64,000 nt of DNA from Mesorhizobium australicum WSM2073 (GTDB lineage: Bacteria; Pseudomonadota; Alphaproteobacteria; Rhizobiales; Rhizobiaceae): NCBI RefSeq assembly GCF_000230995.2, contig NC_019973.1, positions 3,486,001 through 3,550,000 on the forward strand, read 5' to 3'. Of the stretch, positions 1 through 12,369 are shown one piece after another. Within the stretch, counting starts at the first letter, position 1. The number at the start of each line of letters is the position of its first letter. Below the pieces are notes generated by a model. The model did not search any database, was not told where the DNA came from, and worked only from the letters and a program-made list of their open reading frames with translations. The translations under genes and the position numbers were made by a program.

Positions 1-310
1 AATGCAGATCGGCCGCTATTATCTGGAGCGCCGCGAGTACATCGCCGCCGTCAAACGCTTCCGCACCGTGGTCGAAAACTATTCCAACACCCGCCATGTC
101 GAGGAAGCGCTCGCGCGCCTTACCGAAAGCTATTACGCGTTGGGCTTGACCTCGGAGGCCCAGACGGCGGCCGCGGTGCTCGGTACCAACTATCCCGACA
201 GTTCGTGGTACAAGGATTCCTACAAGCTGCTGCAGAGCAACGGGCTGGCGCCGCGTGAAAATGCCGGGTCGTGGATATCCAAGGCCGGGAAGCTGATCAC
301 CGGCGCCTGA
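1..310 (+). CDS. bamD: Outer membrane assembly lipoprotein BamD, C-terminal part
   Basis: This is the last ~102 residues of BamD (ComL/YfiO), the lipoprotein of the BAM complex that inserts beta-barrel proteins into the outer membrane. The visible part contains TPR-like helices with the typical spacing ([17 protein letters not shown], then a helix ending in [14 protein letters not shown]). The start, signal peptide and lipobox lie upstream of the window; the methionine at position 2 is internal. The following recN and ligA genes match the usual rhizobial order after ftsZ-lpxC. It is partial only because the window begins here. Confidence 0.9.
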   Translation, partial: MQIGRYYLERREYIAAVKRFRTVVENYSNTRHVEEALARLTESYYALGLTSEAQTAAAVLGTNYPDSSWYKDSYKLLQSNGLAPRENAGSWISKAGKLITGA

Positions 311-437
311 CCGCGGAGCCTCCGAGCGAAGCGCGCAGCGCGCTTTTTCGGATTGATCCGAAGCTCAAACAAAAAGATAGTGCGGCGCTGCGACTCCAAC
401 TGTCGGGTGCCGCTTTATCCTTTTGTTTTTCGTGCCT

Positions 438-479
438 GTCGTTATCCCGAAACCGGGTCCACTTTTTGGGCGGCATGCA
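438..479 (+). repeat. Rhizobial intergenic palindromic repeat, copy 1
   Basis: A degenerate copy of a short repeat common between rhizobial genes. Its core is CCGAAACCGG followed by TCCACTTTTT and ends in GGCATGC. It resembles the sequence at 2243-2285, in the same orientation, so the two copies flank recN. It lies just before the recN start and probably forms part of the recN leader. Confidence 0.6.
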
Positions 480-495
480 ATAGGTCCGGTTTCTC

Positions 496-2169
496 ATGCT
501 TTCCAGACTGTCGATCCGCGATATCGTCCTGATCGAAAAGCTGGACATCGACTTCCAGCCGGGCCTTTCCGTGCTGACCGGCGAAACCGGCGCCGGCAAG
601 TCCATCCTGCTCGATGCCTTGTCGCTGGCGCTCGGCGCGCGCGGCGATGCCTCGCTGGTGCGCCACGGCGCGTCCCAGGGCCAGGTCATTGCCGTGTTCG
701 ATGTTCCGCGCAACCATCCGGTGCGTGCGCTGCTCGCCGAAAACGCCATCGAGGATGATGGCGACGTCATCCTGCGGCGCGTGCAGACGGCGGATGGCCG
801 GACCCGTGTGTTCATCAACGACCAGCCGTCCTCCGTGACGCTGATGCGCGATGTCGGCCGCGCCCTGGTCGAGATTCACGGCCAGCATGACGAGCGCGCC
901 TTGGTCGATCCCGGCGCGCATCGCGATGTGCTCGATGCTTTCGGCGGCCATCTCGGCGCCGTCCGCTCGACCGGCGAGGCATGGCGGCACTGGCGCGCCG
1001 CCCAGCAGGAGCTGACGCGCCATCGCGCCAAGGTGGAAGCCGCCGCGCGCGAAGCCGACTATCTGCGCGCCGCGGTTGCCGAACTGACCAAGCTCGATCC
1101 GCAGCCGGGCGAAGAAACCGAACTTGCCGAGCTGCGTGCCCACATGATGCGCGCCGAGAAGATCGCTTCCGAAATTCACGACGCGCAGGATGTGCTGTCG
1201 GGCCCGTCCTCGCCCTTGCCGCAACTGGCCAGCCTGCTGAGACGGCTGCAGCGCAAGGCGACGGAGGCGCCCGGCCTGCTTGAGGACGTGGTGAAGTCGC
1301 TGGACGAAGCCATGCTGTCTCTCGACGCGGCGCAGTCGGGCGTCGAGGCCGCGCTTCGTGCCACGGAGTATGATCCGCAGCGGCTGGAGAAAGCCGAGGA
1401 ACGTCTGTTTTCGCTGCGCGCGGCGTCACGCAAGCACAGCGTCGCCGTCGACGACCTGGCGCAGCTGCGCGACACGATGGTTGCCGATCTCGCCGATCTC
1501 GACGCCGGCGAAGAACGCCTGCACGGGCTGGAAAAGCAGGCGGCCGCCGCGCGCGAAGCCTATGACATCGCCGCCGCACAGCTGTCCTCGCTTCGCCATG
1601 CCGCGGCGGTCGGTCTGACCAAGGCGGTGATGGCCGAACTGCCGGCGCTGAAGCTCGAACGCGCGGCCTTTATCGTCGAGATGAAGAGCGAGGCCGGGGC
1701 GCGCATGGAAGAGGGCATCGACCAGATCGAGTTCTGGGTGCGCACCAATCCTGGCACGCGGCCCGGGCCGATGATGAAGGTTGCCTCCGGCGGCGAGCTT
1801 TCGCGCTTTCTCCTGGCGTTAAAGGTGGCGCTGGCCGACCGTGGCTCGGCGCCGACACTGGTTTTCGACGAAATCGACACCGGGGTGGGTGGCGCTGTCG
1901 CCGACGCCATCGGCCAGCGGCTGGCGCGGCTGTCGAAGCGCGTCCAGGTGCTTTCCGTCACCCATGCGCCGCAAGTGGCAGCGCGCGCGGCAACACATTT
2001 CCTGATCTCCAAATCGGGCAGCACCGACCGTGTCGCGACCGGAATTGCCGAGATGGACAGGACTGCGCGGCAGGAGGAGATCGCCCGCATGCTGGCCGGC
2101 GCCACGATCACCGACGAGGCGCGCGCCGCCGCCGAGCGGCTGCTGCGCGAGAATACAAACGCGGCATGA
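496..2169 (+). CDS. recN: DNA repair protein RecN
   Basis: RecN is an SMC-like ATPase that acts early in recombinational repair of double-strand breaks. The 557-residue length is normal. Walker A (GETGAGKS, residues 29-36) follows the N-terminal strand typical of RecN. A long coiled-coil region rich in Ala, Glu, Arg and Leu fills about residues 150-380. The ABC signature (ASGGELSRF, near 430) and Walker B (VFDEIDTG, near 455) form the C-terminal ATPase half. It follows bamD by 185 bp and precedes ligA. I saw no clear alphaproteobacterial LexA box (GTTC-N7-GTTC) in the gap, so SOS control is not shown. An 18-bp tandem repeat overlaps its stop codon. Confidence 0.96.
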   Translation: MLSRLSIRDIVLIEKLDIDFQPGLSVLTGETGAGKSILLDALSLALGARGDASLVRHGASQGQVIAVFDVPRNHPVRALLAENAIEDDGDVILRRVQTADGRTRVFINDQPSSVTLMRDVGRALVEIHGQHDERALVDPGAHRDVLDAFGGHLGAVRSTGEAWRHWRAAQQELTRHRAKVEAAAREADYLRAAVAELTKLDPQPGEETELAELRAHMMRAEKIASEIHDAQDVLSGPSSPLPQLASLLRRLQRKATEAPGLLEDVVKSLDEAMLSLDAAQSGVEAALRATEYDPQRLEKAEERLFSLRAASRKHSVAVDDLAQLRDTMVADLADLDAGEERLHGLEKQAAAAREAYDIAAAQLSSLRHAAAVGLTKAVMAELPALKLERAAFIVEMKSEAGARMEEGIDQIEFWVRTNPGTRPGPMMKVASGGELSRFLLALKVALADRGSAPTLVFDEIDTGVGGAVADAIGQRLARLSKRVQVLSVTHAPQVAARAATHFLISKSGSTDRVATGIAEMDRTARQEEIARMLAGATITDEARAAAERLLRENTNAA

Positions 2170-2213
2170 GACGATCCGGCGTCATGAGACGATCAGGCGT
2201 CATGGGGCGAGTC
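2166..2213 (+). repeat. 18-bp tandem repeat overlapping the recN stop codon
   Basis: Two near-identical 18-bp units (ATGAGACGATCCGGCGTC and a copy with one change) run from 2166 to 2201. A degraded third unit continues to about 2213. The first unit contains the recN TGA stop (2167-2169). The array is short, and no protein function is implied. Confidence 0.7.
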
Positions 2214-2242
2214 AGGATATGGCTCCATCCTGCTGTTCAGGA

Positions 2243-5215
<2,973 letters not shown>

Positions 5216-5241
5216 TTTTCCGATCCGTTGGACAGGGCGGG

Positions 5242-6000
5242 CTACATCCGCATCAGGAGACCCCCATCGACGGCCAGCTCTATTCCGGTGATGTAGCTTG
5301 CCGCGTCGGAAAGCAGGAAGAGCGCCGCATTGGCCATGTCCTGCGGCGTGCCGATGCGGCCGAGCGGTGTGTAGTCGGCAACGGCGGCGCGCTTCTCCTC
5401 GGTGTCCCAGCGCGCCTGCAGCGGCGTCAGCGCCATGCCCGGGCAGATGGCGTTGGAGCGGATGCGCTCGCCGGCCAACTGCATGGCGAGCGACTTCGAC
5501 AGCGCGCAGACGCCGGCCTTCGACGCCTGGTAGGCATCCTGTGGCTTCGGATCGCCGCGATACCACTGGATGGTCGAGAAATGTACCATGGCGCCGCCAC
5601 GCCCGCCGGCGCGCATTTGCGGAACAACCGCGCGCGCCGTGTGCACGAAGGATTTCAGGTTGATGTTGAAGACCTGGTCCCAGACGTCGAGGTCCATCTC
5701 GAGAGCCGACTTGTCGCGGCCGAACCAGAGCACGCCTGCGACATTGGCGAGATAGTCGATACCGCTGCGTTCGCGGCCCGCAGCGCCGATGGTCCGTTCA
5801 ACAAAGCCGGCGTCGGTGAGGTCGCCCTGGGCGAAGGTCAGCCGGTCGTCATAGGCGGCGAGCGCTGTCGGGCGCGGCTTGACGTCGATGGCGGTGACCG
5901 ACGCGCCGGCATCGAGCAGCGCCAGCGTGATCGCCTCGCCCATGCCGCCACCGGCTCCGGTGACGACTGCGTGCCTGCCGGTGAAATCATAAGCGATCAT
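5242..6000 (-). CDS. SDR family oxidoreductase (2,3-dihydro-2,3-dihydroxybenzoate dehydrogenase-like)
   Basis: A short-chain dehydrogenase/reductase of 252 residues that should use NAD(P)H in the cytoplasm. The cofactor motif TGAGGGMG is near residue 14. A conserved Asp follows (IDVKP), the NNAG position reads ANVAG, and the catalytic Ser and YxxxK lie in FSTIQWYRG and AYQASKAG. The C-terminus GIELAVDGGLLMRM is typical of the family. The ATG at 6000 has a strong AGGGGGA site; an ATG 16 codons upstream is open but lacks such a site. A substrate cannot be assigned. The best resemblance is to EntA-type or 3-oxoacyl-ACP reductase-like enzymes, and no siderophore genes lie nearby. Confidence 0.85.
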   Translation of the reverse strand: MIAYDFTGRHAVVTGAGGGMGEAITLALLDAGASVTAIDVKPRPTALAAYDDRLTFAQGDLTDAGFVERTIGAAGRERSGIDYLANVAGVLWFGRDKSALEMDLDVWDQVFNINLKSFVHTARAVVPQMRAGGRGGAMVHFSTIQWYRGDPKPQDAYQASKAGVCALSKSLAMQLAGERIRSNAICPGMALTPLQARWDTEEKRAAVADYTPLGRIGTPQDMANAALFLLSDAASYITGIELAVDGGLLMRM

Positions 6001-6163
6001 TAAAATCCCCCTCGTGTATTTCTGCCAAAATGCCTGCCAGGGCGACAATAGAATATCGCGTAAATCCTAACAGGGATCATTTCCGCTGATCGTTTGGCTC
6101 AAGCGAATTCGTGTGACAAGCCGGGCAGTGCTTCCTACATCAGCCCTCTGACCGGGGAGAGAC

Positions 6164-6892
6164 ATGTCGGCGCAAGCAATTTCCGAGAACGGCGCGAAAA
6201 GCGATTTCTGGCAAGGCGTACGGCTCTCCATGCCGGTCGTGGTGGCGGCGGCGCCGTTCGGGCTGCTGTTCGGCGCGATTGCCGTCGACAACGGCTTTTC
6301 CGTTTTCGAAGCCTTCCTGATGAGCGCGCTGATCTTCGGCGGCGCCAGCCAGATGGTCGGCATAGAACTGTTCGGCCAGCATGTCGCGCCGTGGCTGATC
6401 GTGCTGTCGATCTTCGCCGTCAATTTCCGCCACGTGCTCTATTCCGCCGGCATTGGCCGGCGCATCGCGCACTGGCCCGGGGTGCAGCAGGCGCTCGGTT
6501 TCTTCATCCTCACCGATCCGCAATTCGCCGTCGCCGAGGCCAGGGCCCAGTCGGGCCAGACCGTCGGCTTTGCCTGGTATCTGGGACTTGGGCTGCCGGT
6601 CTATGTATTCTGGACCATCGAAAGCGCGCTCGGCGCGCTGTTTGGAAAGCTCATTCCCGATCCCCATGCCCTGGGCATCGATTTCCTGCTGCCGATCTAT
6701 TTCCTTGGCCTGGTGATGGGCTTCCGCAAGCGGCCGCTGTGGCTGCCGGTGGTCGTCGCCAGTGCCTGCGCCTCGATCATCGCCTACAAGACAGTGGGTT
6801 CGCCCTGGCACGTTTCGATCGGCGCCATCGCCGGTGTGTTGCTCGCCGTCGTCCTGCCGCCGCATCACAGCGGTGTGGAGACAAGGCCATGA
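6164..6892 (+). CDS. azlC: AzlC family branched-chain amino acid exporter, large subunit
   Basis: AzlC is the larger inner-membrane subunit of the AzlCD (LIV-E type) exporter of branched-chain amino acids and analogues. The 242-residue protein has about seven hydrophobic segments. The family signature is clear: PFGLLFGA near residue 30, FGGASQM near 62, FAVNFRHVLYSA near 86 and FFILTDPQFA near 115. It overlaps the next gene by 4 bp (ATGA), so the two form one operon. No regulator lies beside it. Confidence 0.92.
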   Translation: MSAQAISENGAKSDFWQGVRLSMPVVVAAAPFGLLFGAIAVDNGFSVFEAFLMSALIFGGASQMVGIELFGQHVAPWLIVLSIFAVNFRHVLYSAGIGRRIAHWPGVQQALGFFILTDPQFAVAEARAQSGQTVGFAWYLGLGLPVYVFWTIESALGALFGKLIPDPHALGIDFLLPIYFLGLVMGFRKRPLWLPVVVASACASIIAYKTVGSPWHVSIGAIAGVLLAVVLPPHHSGVETRP

Positions 6893-7185
6893 GCACGACC
6901 TTCTGGATCATCATCGCCGGCGCCATCGCCACCTATCTCACCCGTATTGGCGGGCATCTGGTCATCTCGCGTTTCGTCCACATCCATCCGCGCGTCGAGG
7001 CCGGGCTCAACGCCGTGCCTGCGGCGGTGCTGACGACGCTGGTGGCGCCGGCGGCGCTCGGCGCGGGCCCGGCGGAGTGGGCAGCGCTGGTCGTCTCCGC
7101 GCTGGTGGCGCTGCGTGGCGGGCTGATGGCGATGTTTCTGGCGGGCGCGGCTGTATTGATCGTAGCGCGCCAGTTCGTCGGGTAG
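6889..7185 (+). CDS. azlD: AzlD family branched-chain amino acid exporter, small subunit
   Basis: AzlD, the 98-residue small subunit of the AzlCD exporter. It has three to four hydrophobic segments and the family pattern near the N-terminus (TYLTRIGGHL), followed by a Pro-Ala-Ala-Val (PAAVLTTLVAP) segment and a final hydrophobic helix. The ATG at 6889 overlaps the azlC stop. A longer reading frame extends far upstream but is only the alternate frame of azlC. The two proteins are expected to form a membrane complex. Confidence 0.92.
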   Translation: MSTTFWIIIAGAIATYLTRIGGHLVISRFVHIHPRVEAGLNAVPAAVLTTLVAPAALGAGPAEWAALVVSALVALRGGLMAMFLAGAAVLIVARQFVG

Positions 7186-7323
7186 GGCGTATCGATATCC
7201 AGGTGATTCCGGCCCGCAGACGGCCGACACCTGCGCTTCGGTGCTCCAATCCGGTTCTCCGTATCAACCGTTTTCGAACCGGCCTGGCCTGAACCTCGAC
7301 ACGCCCTTCAGCGCTTCAGAAAA

Positions 7324-9168
7324 TCAAATCTTCGCGTCGTGCGGCAGCGGCGCCGTCGCCTTTTCCAGCCAGGCCAGCGTTTCGCCGTCGAGCATCGGTC
7401 CGATCTCGGCCAGCACGCGGGCGTGGTAAGAGTCGAGCCAGTGCAATTCGTCTCGCGTCAGCAGATCCGATCGCACCAGCCTGACGTCGATCGGGGCCAG
7501 CGTCAGCGTCTCGAAACCGTGCATGGCGATGTCGCCGCCCTCGATCTGTTCGGCCGGCGTCACCAGGATGAGGTTCTCGATGCGGATGCCGTAGGCGCCT
7601 TCCTTGTAGTAGCCGGGTTCGTTCGACAGCATCATGCCTTCGAGCAGCTTTTCGGTGCCGGTGCGGGCGATGCGCTGCGGACCCTCATGGACGGCCAGGT
7701 ATGAGCCGACACCGTGGCCGGTGCCATGGGCGAAGTCGCAGCCATGCCTCCACAGCGCCATGCGGGCGACGGCGTCGATCTCCGATCCGCGCGTGCCGGC
7801 GGGGAAGCGCAGCGTGGAAATGCCGATCATGCCTTTCAGCACCAGCGTGAAGCGCTCGCGCATCTCTTCGGTCGGCTGGCCGATCGGCACGGTGCGGGTG
7901 ATGTCTGTCGTGCCGTCCTGGTATTGCGCGCCGGAATCGAGCAGGAACAGCTCACCGGCCTGGAGCTTGCGGCTGGTGGTGCGCGAGACGCGGTAATGCA
8001 TGATGGCGCCGTTCGGGCCGGCGCCCGAAATGGTGTCGAAAGAGACGTCGCGCAGCGGCATCTGCGTTTCCTCGCCGGTCTGCCGGCGGGTTTCTTCGAG
8101 CCTGGTGACAACCGCGATTTCGTCGAGTGAGCCGGGTTTCTGGCGCTCCAGCCAGCACAACAGCTTGGCCACCGCCGCGCCGTCGCGGCGATGCGCGGCG
8201 CGCGAGCCGTTGATCTCGGCCTGGTTCTTGGTGGCGCGCGGAATGCGGGCAGGGTCGGGCGCGGCAATCACCGTGCCGCCATTGTCCTCGATCAGCATGC
8301 GCAGCCGGTCGGCGGCCAGCACCGGATCGAGCGCGATTTTCGCGCCGCTTTTCGCAAGTGCGGCGATCGCCGCTTCGAATTCGCCGGGCTCATGCGGATC
8401 GGCGAGCTGGGTGAGGTAGGCCGCCACCTGGCGCGAGAACTTGCGCCGATCCATGAAAAGCTGGTGCGACCCGTCGGCGGCGAGTATGGCGAAGCCGAGC
8501 GCCAGCGGCGTGTGCGGCACGTCACCGCCACGGATGTTGAAGGCCCAGGCGATGGACGATGGGTCGGTCAGCACCGCATGGGTGGCGCCGTCCTTGCCGA
8601 TCGCCGTCGCCAGCCGCGCCAGCTTGTCCTTGGCGAGTTCGCCGGCAAAGCCGATCGGATGCAACTCGATCGGGGTCACGGGTGCGGCGGGCTGATCCTT
8701 CCAGATGATATCGATCGGGTTCCGGTCGAGCGGCACCAGCACCGCGCCGGTCTTGTCGGCGGAGGCCTGCAGCGCCTTGACCTCGCCGATCGTGTGCAGC
8801 CAGGGATCGAAGCCCAGCCGCGCCCCCTTGCCGATGTTGTCCTTGAGCCAGACGGCGGGCGGATTGTCGACCAGACTTTCGATCGAAAAGATGCCGAGAT
8901 CGACCTCATTGCGCACCTGCAGCGTGTAGCGCCCGTCGACAAAGACGAAGGCACGGTCGCGCAGCACGATGGCGACGCCGGCCGAGCCGCTGAAGCCGGT
9001 CAGCCATTTCAGCCGTGCCGACCGGTCGGCGACGTATTCGCCCTGGTGCTCGTCAGCGCGCGGAACGATGAAGCCATCGAGGCCATTGGCGCCCAGCCAC
9101 TGGCGCAGCAGCGCCACGCGCGGCTTGCCGACCGCCGGATCGCCCGCGGAATCGAAGCTCTGGAACAT
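7324..9168 (-). CDS. Aminopeptidase P family protein (M24B, Xaa-Pro aminopeptidase)
   Basis: A 614-residue cytoplasmic metallopeptidase that removes an N-terminal residue before proline. It has the three-part structure of the long (eukaryotic-type) aminopeptidase P: two creatinase-like N-terminal domains and a C-terminal pita-bread domain. Metal ligands are visible: Asp in LLDSGAQYQDGTTDIT, His in HGTGHGVG, Glu in NEPGYY and Glu in IRIENL. The start has a perfect AGGAGG site 6 bp upstream. No signal peptide is seen. It stands alone between azlCD and prmA. Confidence 0.93.
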   Translation of the reverse strand: MFQSFDSAGDPAVGKPRVALLRQWLGANGLDGFIVPRADEHQGEYVADRSARLKWLTGFSGSAGVAIVLRDRAFVFVDGRYTLQVRNEVDLGIFSIESLVDNPPAVWLKDNIGKGARLGFDPWLHTIGEVKALQASADKTGAVLVPLDRNPIDIIWKDQPAAPVTPIELHPIGFAGELAKDKLARLATAIGKDGATHAVLTDPSSIAWAFNIRGGDVPHTPLALGFAILAADGSHQLFMDRRKFSRQVAAYLTQLADPHEPGEFEAAIAALAKSGAKIALDPVLAADRLRMLIEDNGGTVIAAPDPARIPRATKNQAEINGSRAAHRRDGAAVAKLLCWLERQKPGSLDEIAVVTRLEETRRQTGEETQMPLRDVSFDTISGAGPNGAIMHYRVSRTTSRKLQAGELFLLDSGAQYQDGTTDITRTVPIGQPTEEMRERFTLVLKGMIGISTLRFPAGTRGSEIDAVARMALWRHGCDFAHGTGHGVGSYLAVHEGPQRIARTGTEKLLEGMMLSNEPGYYKEGAYGIRIENLILVTPAEQIEGGDIAMHGFETLTLAPIDVRLVRSDLLTRDELHWLDSYHARVLAEIGPMLDGETLAWLEKATAPLPHDAKI

Positions 9169-9384
9169 GATGGGCCTCCTTGGTATCCGCTCGACCGTAA
9201 TCTATGGGCCTGGAAAGCGGAATCGATTTTCCGGCTGGTGCAAATTGCTACAGCGTCCGCCGGGTGACAACCAAATGAGGCTGGTCCAGCCATGGATAAA
9301 GGGGCGGCGGCGGCATTCTCTTGCCGACACGCATCGAAGTCCAGCAACCGGGACCGTTGAGGGCCGGCCACCGCCTTGCCGGCC

Positions 9385-10257
9385 TCAACGCTTGAGATGG
9401 ATCGTCACCCAGCCTTCGCGGTGCAAAGTACTGACGTGGCGGATATTCTGGCCGACATAGGCCGAGATCACAGCGTCGCGCTGGCGGTCGAGAATGCCTG
9501 ACAGCACGATCGAGCCGCCAAGCGTGACATGCCCTGCCATTTGCGGTGCCAGCCGCATCAGCGGCCGCGCCAATATGTTGGCGACGATGAGGTCGAAGGG
9601 CGCGCGCCTGGCAAAGATCGGGTGGTGAAAGCCAGGCGCGGTCACCGTCTCGATCAGGCCTTTGACGTGATTCAGACGCGCATTGGCGGCGGCAACCTTG
9701 ACCGCGACCGGATCGATGTCGGTGGCCAGCACCGGAATATGCGCCAGCTTGGCAACGGCGATCGCCAGCACCGCGCTGCCGGTACCGAGGTCGAGCGCGT
9801 TGCGCGGGTGCTCGCGCCGCACGACTTTCTCCAGCATTTCGAGGCAGCCCGCGGTGGTGCCATGATGGCCGGTGCCGAAGGCAAGGCCCGCCTCGATCTC
9901 GATGGCGAGTTCGCCGCTGTGGCGCTTCCTGCTGTCATGCGCGCCGTGGACGAAGAAACGGCCGGCGCGCACCGGCTTCAACCCTTCCAGGGACCGTGCC
10001 ACCCAGTCGATGTCGGGCAACGCCTCGCGCTGGACCGGTCTCGACAAAGCGAGGCCGGCGAGAACATCCTTCAGCCGCGCCTCGACCGCTTCGACGTCGC
10101 CATCGGCGTAGAGCGAGACCTCGTGGATGTCGGCCTCTTCATCGACCTCCAGCACGGCGATCGGCAGGCCCTCATCCTCGAAGGCCGTTTCGAGCGCCGC
10201 GAAGATGCGCTCGGCCTCGATCTTTCCGGTGGTGAAATGGAGCCGCGTCTGGGTCAT
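9385..10257 (-). CDS. prmA: Ribosomal protein L11 methyltransferase
   Basis: PrmA trimethylates ribosomal protein L11 using S-adenosylmethionine. The 290-residue protein has an N-terminal substrate-recognition domain and a C-terminal Rossmann methyltransferase domain. Motif I reads [13 protein letters not shown] (near 157), preceded by the family hallmark FGTGHHGTT (near 130). The DLIVANILA motif contains the NPPY-like catalytic loop, here NILA as in other PrmA proteins. The reading frame extends upstream through the SCO gene in another frame; the ATG at 10257 fits the family N-terminus. The gene is 11 bp downstream of the SCO gene and probably cotranscribed with it. Confidence 0.95.
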   Translation of the reverse strand: MTQTRLHFTTGKIEAERIFAALETAFEDEGLPIAVLEVDEEADIHEVSLYADGDVEAVEARLKDVLAGLALSRPVQREALPDIDWVARSLEGLKPVRAGRFFVHGAHDSRKRHSGELAIEIEAGLAFGTGHHGTTAGCLEMLEKVVRREHPRNALDLGTGSAVLAIAVAKLAHIPVLATDIDPVAVKVAAANARLNHVKGLIETVTAPGFHHPIFARRAPFDLIVANILARPLMRLAPQMAGHVTLGGSIVLSGILDRQRDAVISAYVGQNIRHVSTLHREGWVTIHLKR

Positions 10258-10268
10258 GTGAATTCTTG

Positions 10269-10847
10269 TCAGCCCTTCGCGGCGAGGCGCTTCAGCTTCT
10301 CCACGGCGGTGCTGGCATTCTCGCCATAGGCGATCGTGCCCGCGAAGTCGCCCTTGGCGTTGAGCAGCAGGACCGAGGCGGTGTGGTCCATGGTGTAGTC
10401 GCCGTCGCCGGTATCGACCTTCTTCCAATAGATGCCGAACGCCTTGGCCATGGCATGGACCTTGTCCGGATCGCCGGTAATGCCGGTGATGCGGTCGGAG
10501 AAATTGCTGACATAGGCGTTCATCACCGGCGGCGTATCGCGCTCCGGATCGACCGAGACGAAATAGGCATGCAGGTTCTTGCCGTCGTCGCCGAGCGTCT
10601 TCAGCCAGCCGGAGAGTTCGAACAGCGTGGTCGGGCAAACTTCGGGGCAGTGGGTGAAGCCGAAAAAGACGACGCTTGGCTGGCCCCGGAAAGCGGCTTC
10701 GGTGATCGGTGCGCCTTTCTGGTCGACAAGGGTAAAGGGCGCGCCGAACGGTTCGCCGCCATAGTGACCGCGATACCAGTCGAAAGTCAGCCAGCCGATG
10801 CCGGCCGCCATCAGAACGAGAATGCCGACCAGGATAGAACGCATCAT
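10269..10847 (-). CDS. SCO1/SenC family copper-binding protein
   Basis: A thioredoxin-fold SCO protein that delivers copper to the Cu-A site of cytochrome oxidase or acts as a periplasmic redox protein. An N-terminal membrane anchor (residues 3-22) is followed by the periplasmic domain. The CxxxC motif (CPEVC, Cys67 and Cys71) and the conserved His in YTMDHTAS complete the copper ligands. The length (192 residues) is normal. Two adjacent ATG codons (10847 and 10844) are possible starts, with only a weak upstream GGACGGA. No cytochrome oxidase genes lie nearby. Confidence 0.92.
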   Translation of the reverse strand: MMRSILVGILVLMAAGIGWLTFDWYRGHYGGEPFGAPFTLVDQKGAPITEAAFRGQPSVVFFGFTHCPEVCPTTLFELSGWLKTLGDDGKNLHAYFVSVDPERDTPPVMNAYVSNFSDRITGITGDPDKVHAMAKAFGIYWKKVDTGDGDYTMDHTASVLLLNAKGDFAGTIAYGENASTAVEKLKRLAAKG

Positions 10848-11063
10848 CAAAAAAGTCCGTCCGTAATGTCACGGTGCGCCGGCCAGAACCATGCACCCGT
10901 TGTCGGCCACAGTCTTAGCGGTTCGACGGGGTACACGCAAAGATGCCGCGTTGACGCAACCGGCTGTGGCGGATGCCTGCGGTTTGATCCGACCTTCCGG
11001 CTTGCAATGTGCCAGCCTTGGCCCCACCTGAGACCCCGGCAACTCGAACCGCAGGAGGATTCT

Positions 11064-11597
11064 TTGCCGGGATTGACTGGGCCAGGATTGATAGGACGAG
11101 GCTTGATTGGGCGAAAACTGATCGGCGGTGCCTTGGCCGCGTGTGTCGTGCTTGCCGCCGGTAGCGCCATTGCCGAGGAAGTTGGCAAGGTCGGCGTCGA
11201 CTGGATCGGCAACGACATCATTGTCGAGGCGATCAAGGATCCGAAAGTGGAGGGCGTGACCTGCCACGTTTCCTATTTCGATCGCAGTGTCATCGACCGC
11301 TTGCACAAGGGCAACTGGTTCGAGGATCCCAGTGATTCCTCGATCTCCTGCCGTCAGACCGGTCCGATCACCATCGGGGATATTGATACGAGCGAAGGCG
11401 GCGAGGAGGTTTTCAAGCAAGGCATCAGCCTGATCTGGAAGAAGCAAGTGGTGAACCGCATCTACGACAAGGCCAACGAGACCTTGATCTATCTGTCGCA
11501 TTCGCGCCAAGTCCAGAACGGCTCGGCCAAGATGTCGGTTACGACGGTGCCGCTCTATGGCCAGAACGTGGTGTGGAGCAACGGCAAGCCGAAATAG
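11064..11597 (+). CDS. CreA family periplasmic protein
   Basis: A 177-residue secreted protein of the CreA family, whose biochemical role is unknown. The TTG start at 11064 has a strong AGGAGG site 7 bp upstream. It gives a signal peptide with a basic N-region (GRGLIGRK), a hydrophobic core and a likely cleavage after AIA. The mature part carries the family pattern VDWIGNDIIVEAIKDPKVEG, then CHVSYF and CRQTGPI; the two cysteines may form a disulfide. A long upstream extension of the frame lacks coding character. It is monocistronic by position. Confidence 0.88.
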   Translation: MPGLTGPGLIGRGLIGRKLIGGALAACVVLAAGSAIAEEVGKVGVDWIGNDIIVEAIKDPKVEGVTCHVSYFDRSVIDRLHKGNWFEDPSDSSISCRQTGPITIGDIDTSEGGEEVFKQGISLIWKKQVVNRIYDKANETLIYLSHSRQVQNGSAKMSVTTVPLYGQNVVWSNGKPK

Positions 11598-11680
11598 GCG
11601 GGTCGAACTCTACCCTGTCCGTTCCGACTGACGATTCGCGCCGCTTGCGGGACCAATCGCTCTGACGTAAAGCCGCCGGC

Positions 11681-12322
11681 ATGGACCGTTCTGAAGATCT
11701 CGTTGCGAAAGATCCCGAGCCGCGCATTCATCCAACCGCTGAGATGAAGGGCTGCAAGCTTGGCCGCTACGCCGCGATCGGCGAACGCGTCGTGCTGCGC
11801 GAGGTCATCGTCGGCGATTTCTCCTATTTCGAACGCCATGCCGAGGCGATCTACACGATGATCGGCAAATTCTGCTCGATCGCCGCCAACAGCCGCATCA
11901 ATGCGCTGGAGCATCCGATCGAGCGGCTGACCCAGCACAAGGTCAGCTATCGGCCGAACGAGTATTTCCGCTGGCTGGGCGTCGATGCCGCGTTCCGCGA
12001 CCGGCGGCGGTCGAAGGCCGTGACCATCGGCCATGATGTGTGGATCGGCCATGGCGCGGTCATCTTGCCTGGGATCGCCATTGGCAATGGCGCCGTCGTC
12101 GGCGCCAATGCGGTGGTGACGCGGGACGTGCCGTCCTACACGATCGTTGCCGGCGTGCCGGCGAAGCCGCTCAGGCAACGCTTTGCCCCTGAAATAGCGG
12201 TACGCATCGAAGCTCTCGCCTGGTGGGACTGGCCCGTCGAGAAACTCGCCAGGGCGGTTCCCGACATGCAGGCAATGCCGATCGAGGCTTTCCTCGACCG
12301 CTGGGAAAACGACGCCGTCTGA
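11681..12322 (+). CDS. Hexapeptide-repeat acyltransferase, phosphonate-metabolism type
   Basis: A left-handed beta-helix acyltransferase of 213 residues. The hexapeptide turns run through about residues 15-170. The sequence matches the TIGR03308 pattern found in phosphonate gene clusters: VGDFSYFE near 45, IGKFCSIAANSRINALEHP near 66, TIGHDVWIGHGAVILPG near 115, YTIVAGVPAKPLR near 155 and LAWWDWP near 180. The acyl donor is probably acetyl-CoA. No phn genes surround it, so its substrate here is uncertain; related DapH or xenobiotic acetyltransferase roles are possible. It is followed by a perfect hairpin at 12333-12369. Confidence 0.82.
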   Translation: MDRSEDLVAKDPEPRIHPTAEMKGCKLGRYAAIGERVVLREVIVGDFSYFERHAEAIYTMIGKFCSIAANSRINALEHPIERLTQHKVSYRPNEYFRWLGVDAAFRDRRRSKAVTIGHDVWIGHGAVILPGIAIGNGAVVGANAVVTRDVPSYTIVAGVPAKPLRQRFAPEIAVRIEALAWWDWPVEKLARAVPDMQAMPIEAFLDRWENDAV

Positions 12323-12332
12323 CGGAATGAAA

Positions 12333-12369
12333 CCCCTTCCGCCATGCGGGGGTGGCGCAGCGGAAGGGG
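12333..12369 (+). terminator. Strong hairpin after the acyltransferase gene
   Basis: A perfect 10-bp stem, CCCCTTCCGC (12333-12342) and GCGGAAGGGG (12360-12369), with a 17-base loop. It starts 11 bp after the stop codon at 12322. There is no T run, so it may be a Rho-assisted terminator or an mRNA-stabilising structure. Confidence 0.5.

Noticed and set aside
311..495. LexA (SOS) box before recN.
   Set aside because: No GTTC-N7-GTTC pair was found; only the intergenic repeat is present.
7255..7300. A tRNA T-arm-like stretch (CCGTTTTCGAACCGG).
   Set aside because: No acceptor stem, anticodon arm or D-arm can be formed around it.
9205..9260. A third type of intergenic repeat around GGAATCGATTTTCC.
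   Set aside because: It is a small palindrome without a second copy in the window, so I could not support it as a repeat family.
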